33,949 bases of DNA, taken from Desulfobacula sp. (lineage in GTDB: Bacteria; Desulfobacterota; Desulfobacteria; Desulfobacterales; Desulfobacteraceae). Each line of letters starts with the position of its first letter. Position 1 is the stretch's first letter. A program made the position numbers and the translations under genes. The stretch covers positions 1 through 33,949 of the forward strand of contig VMSR01000101.1 of assembly GCA_013792075.1 (NCBI GenBank), given 5' to 3'. The notes beneath the pieces were generated by a model. It was not told where the DNA came from. It ran no database searches and saw nothing but the letters and a program-made list of their open reading frames with translations. This document shows positions 33,094 to 33,949 of the stretch, piece after piece.

Positions 33094-33109
33094 GGAATTC
33101 CGGCACTTG
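33078..33109 (+). other. Stem-loop over the protease stop codon
   Basis: Perfect 8-bp arms (CAAGTGCC at 33078-33085, GGCACTTG at 33102-33109) enclose a 16-nt loop that contains the stop codon. No T run follows (a C run instead), so it is not a clear terminator; it may protect the transcript 3' end. Confidence 0.4.
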
Positions 33110-33239
33110 CGCCCCCCCCTTGAACAATTAAAAACACTTTTTTTCCTTTGGCTATATTTATCTTTTCCTGTCCATGGACCGATACTATAATTATGGAACA
33201 AAAAGATCGATCAGAATTTTAAATGAAGGAAAAACTATC

Positions 33240-33440
33240 ATGACTACAGGTAAAAAACTGTTTGAAATAAAAAAAACATTTGGGCTGGGAGTTTTATTAA
33301 AACTGACCAAAAAAAATATTCCCGGAATAGAAATCACAACCACTGGAAACAAATTCACATCCAATGTCACCCTCGATGAAATGAGCAATGCCGTGAATGC
33401 GACCATGAAAACCCATAATATCCGTCTAAAGATTAAATAG
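33240..33440 (+). CDS. Small 66-residue protein of unknown function
   Basis: A 66-residue, basic, soluble protein (MTTGKKLFEIKKTFGLGVLL and following) with a beta-rich middle (GIEITTTGNKFTSNVTLDEM) and no cysteines, signal or membrane helix. I do not recognise it; it is not HypC-, HybE- or HyaE-like. AAGGA sits 9 nt before the ATG at 33240, which supports this start over the upstream ATG at 33174. It is 146 bp after the protease and is followed by an intrinsic terminator, so it could be the last gene of the hydrogenase transcript or a separate unit. Confidence 0.6.
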   Translation: MTTGKKLFEIKKTFGLGVLLKLTKKNIPGIEITTTGNKFTSNVTLDEMSNAVNATMKTHNIRLKIK

Positions 33441-33500
33441 GCGCAAGCCTCTCCTCATTATACTTCCTTTGCCCTTTCATCGGGCATCACAAAGACCTAT

Positions 33501-33535
33501 AAGTGCAATCCTTTTAAAAAAAGATTGCACTTTTT
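33501..33535 (+). terminator. Intrinsic terminator closing the hydrogenase region
   Basis: A 10-bp perfect stem (AAGTGCAATC at 33501-33510 with 33523-33532) around a T/A-rich loop that can extend the stem, then a T run (33531-33535). It is 60 bp beyond the stop of the 66-residue gene. Confidence 0.85.
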
Positions 33536-33608
33536 GTCTGCAATGGGATATACCCTTGGCCTTGCCAAACCAGCATCCAAACATGACAACCGAAACAGGG
33601 TAATAATT

Positions 33609-33949
33609 ATGAAAACCGATTATATAAATATTTCCGAGCTAATCGTCCAGAATCCTTTTGCTTCCATTTTTCCCATTGGGAACGAGACCCTTGACGCCGT
33701 TTCCAAGGATATGGAGACCAACGGGTTTGATGAGGTTTTCCCCATCATTGTCTGGGAGGGAAAAAACATTGTGGTGGACGGCCATACCCGGTTTGCCGCG
33801 GCCAAAGCCTTGGGCCTTCAAGATCTGCCGGTACGCTTTAAATCTTTTAAGAATGAAGATGACGCCGTCTTGTACAGCTTTCATGTCCAGCGCAACCGCA
33901 GAAACATGTCCGACGAAGATATTCTGAACTGCCTTTCCCTGCTGGATAC
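33609..33949 (+). CDS. ParB-like nuclease/N-terminal-domain protein, cut by the window edge
   Basis: The first 113 codons of a protein that runs off the right edge. It reads like a ParB/Spo0J N-terminal domain: YINISELIVQNPF at the start, IIVWEGKNIVVDGHTRFAAA (where ParB proteins have the 'vvDGhRR' loop), ALGLQDLPVRF, and a positively charged QRNRRNMSDEDI box like the ParB arginine patch. ParB-type domains bind CTP and clamp DNA; many stand-alone relatives have other DNA-related roles. No parA is visible on this side, so it need not be a chromosome-partition protein. AGGG lies 8 nt before the ATG at 33609. The rest of the gene is outside the window. Confidence 0.8.
   Translation, partial: MKTDYINISELIVQNPFASIFPIGNETLDAVSKDMETNGFDEVFPIIVWEGKNIVVDGHTRFAAAKALGLQDLPVRFKSFKNEDDAVLYSFHVQRNRRNMSDEDILNCLSLLD

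Overview
The window looks like a chromosomal segment of a strictly anaerobic, probably sulfate-reducing deltaproteobacterium (Desulfobacteraceae-like). This is inferred from a soluble Tat-exported periplasmic [NiFe] hydrogenase, an oxygen-sensitive glycyl-radical enzyme with its activase, a large DmdC-type acyl-CoA dehydrogenase and moderate GC content. No rRNA, tRNA, CRISPR array or intact insertion sequence was seen, and no sulfate-reduction gene lies in the window, so the taxon remains an inference.

Layout. 1-7.3 kb is an accessory region on the minus strand: a radical SAM protein, an acidic coiled-coil protein with a strong terminator, a two-gene 'mobile mystery' A/B module (XRE regulator plus Fic protein) behind a promoter carrying three operator-like palindromes at exact 33-bp spacing, and a 949-residue protein of unknown function. 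After about 730 bp without a supported gene comes a LysR regulator divergent from a 63-residue membrane protein, then a membrane-anchored alpha/beta hydrolase divergent from oligoendopeptidase F, which overlaps the tRNA methyltransferase gene trmO.

12.9-17.7 kb (minus) is a compact cluster: MBL-fold hydrolase, exported LolA-like protein, radical SAM activase and a HypD-type glycyl radical enzyme. The enzyme keeps the residues I recall as the hydroxyproline dehydratase active site, so hydroxyproline use is a reasonable guess. 18.1-23.7 kb (minus) is a complete five-gene peptide ABC transporter (dppA-B-C-D-F order) closed by a strong bidirectional terminator. A hairpin separates the binding protein from the permeases, and the permease gene dppC has an apparent one-base disruption in an A8 run at its start. 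Peptide import, oligopeptidase and a possible hydroxyproline dehydratase would fit a peptide-scavenging theme, but this is inference.

24.4-28.6 kb (plus) holds an acyl-CoA dehydrogenase and a GAF-Enzyme I (PtsP-like) phosphotransferase. A minus-strand pair (IscA/HesB-like protein and RelE-fold protein with an unusual tail) follows. The window ends with the hydrogenase small and large subunits, a hairpin, the maturation protease, an unknown 66-residue protein, a terminator, and the start of a ParB-like protein cut by the window edge.

The most interesting signals are the mobile mystery operon with its phased palindromes, the unclassified 949-residue protein, the HypD-type cluster with a minimal activase, and two possible frameshift sites (dppC and the RelE-like gene).
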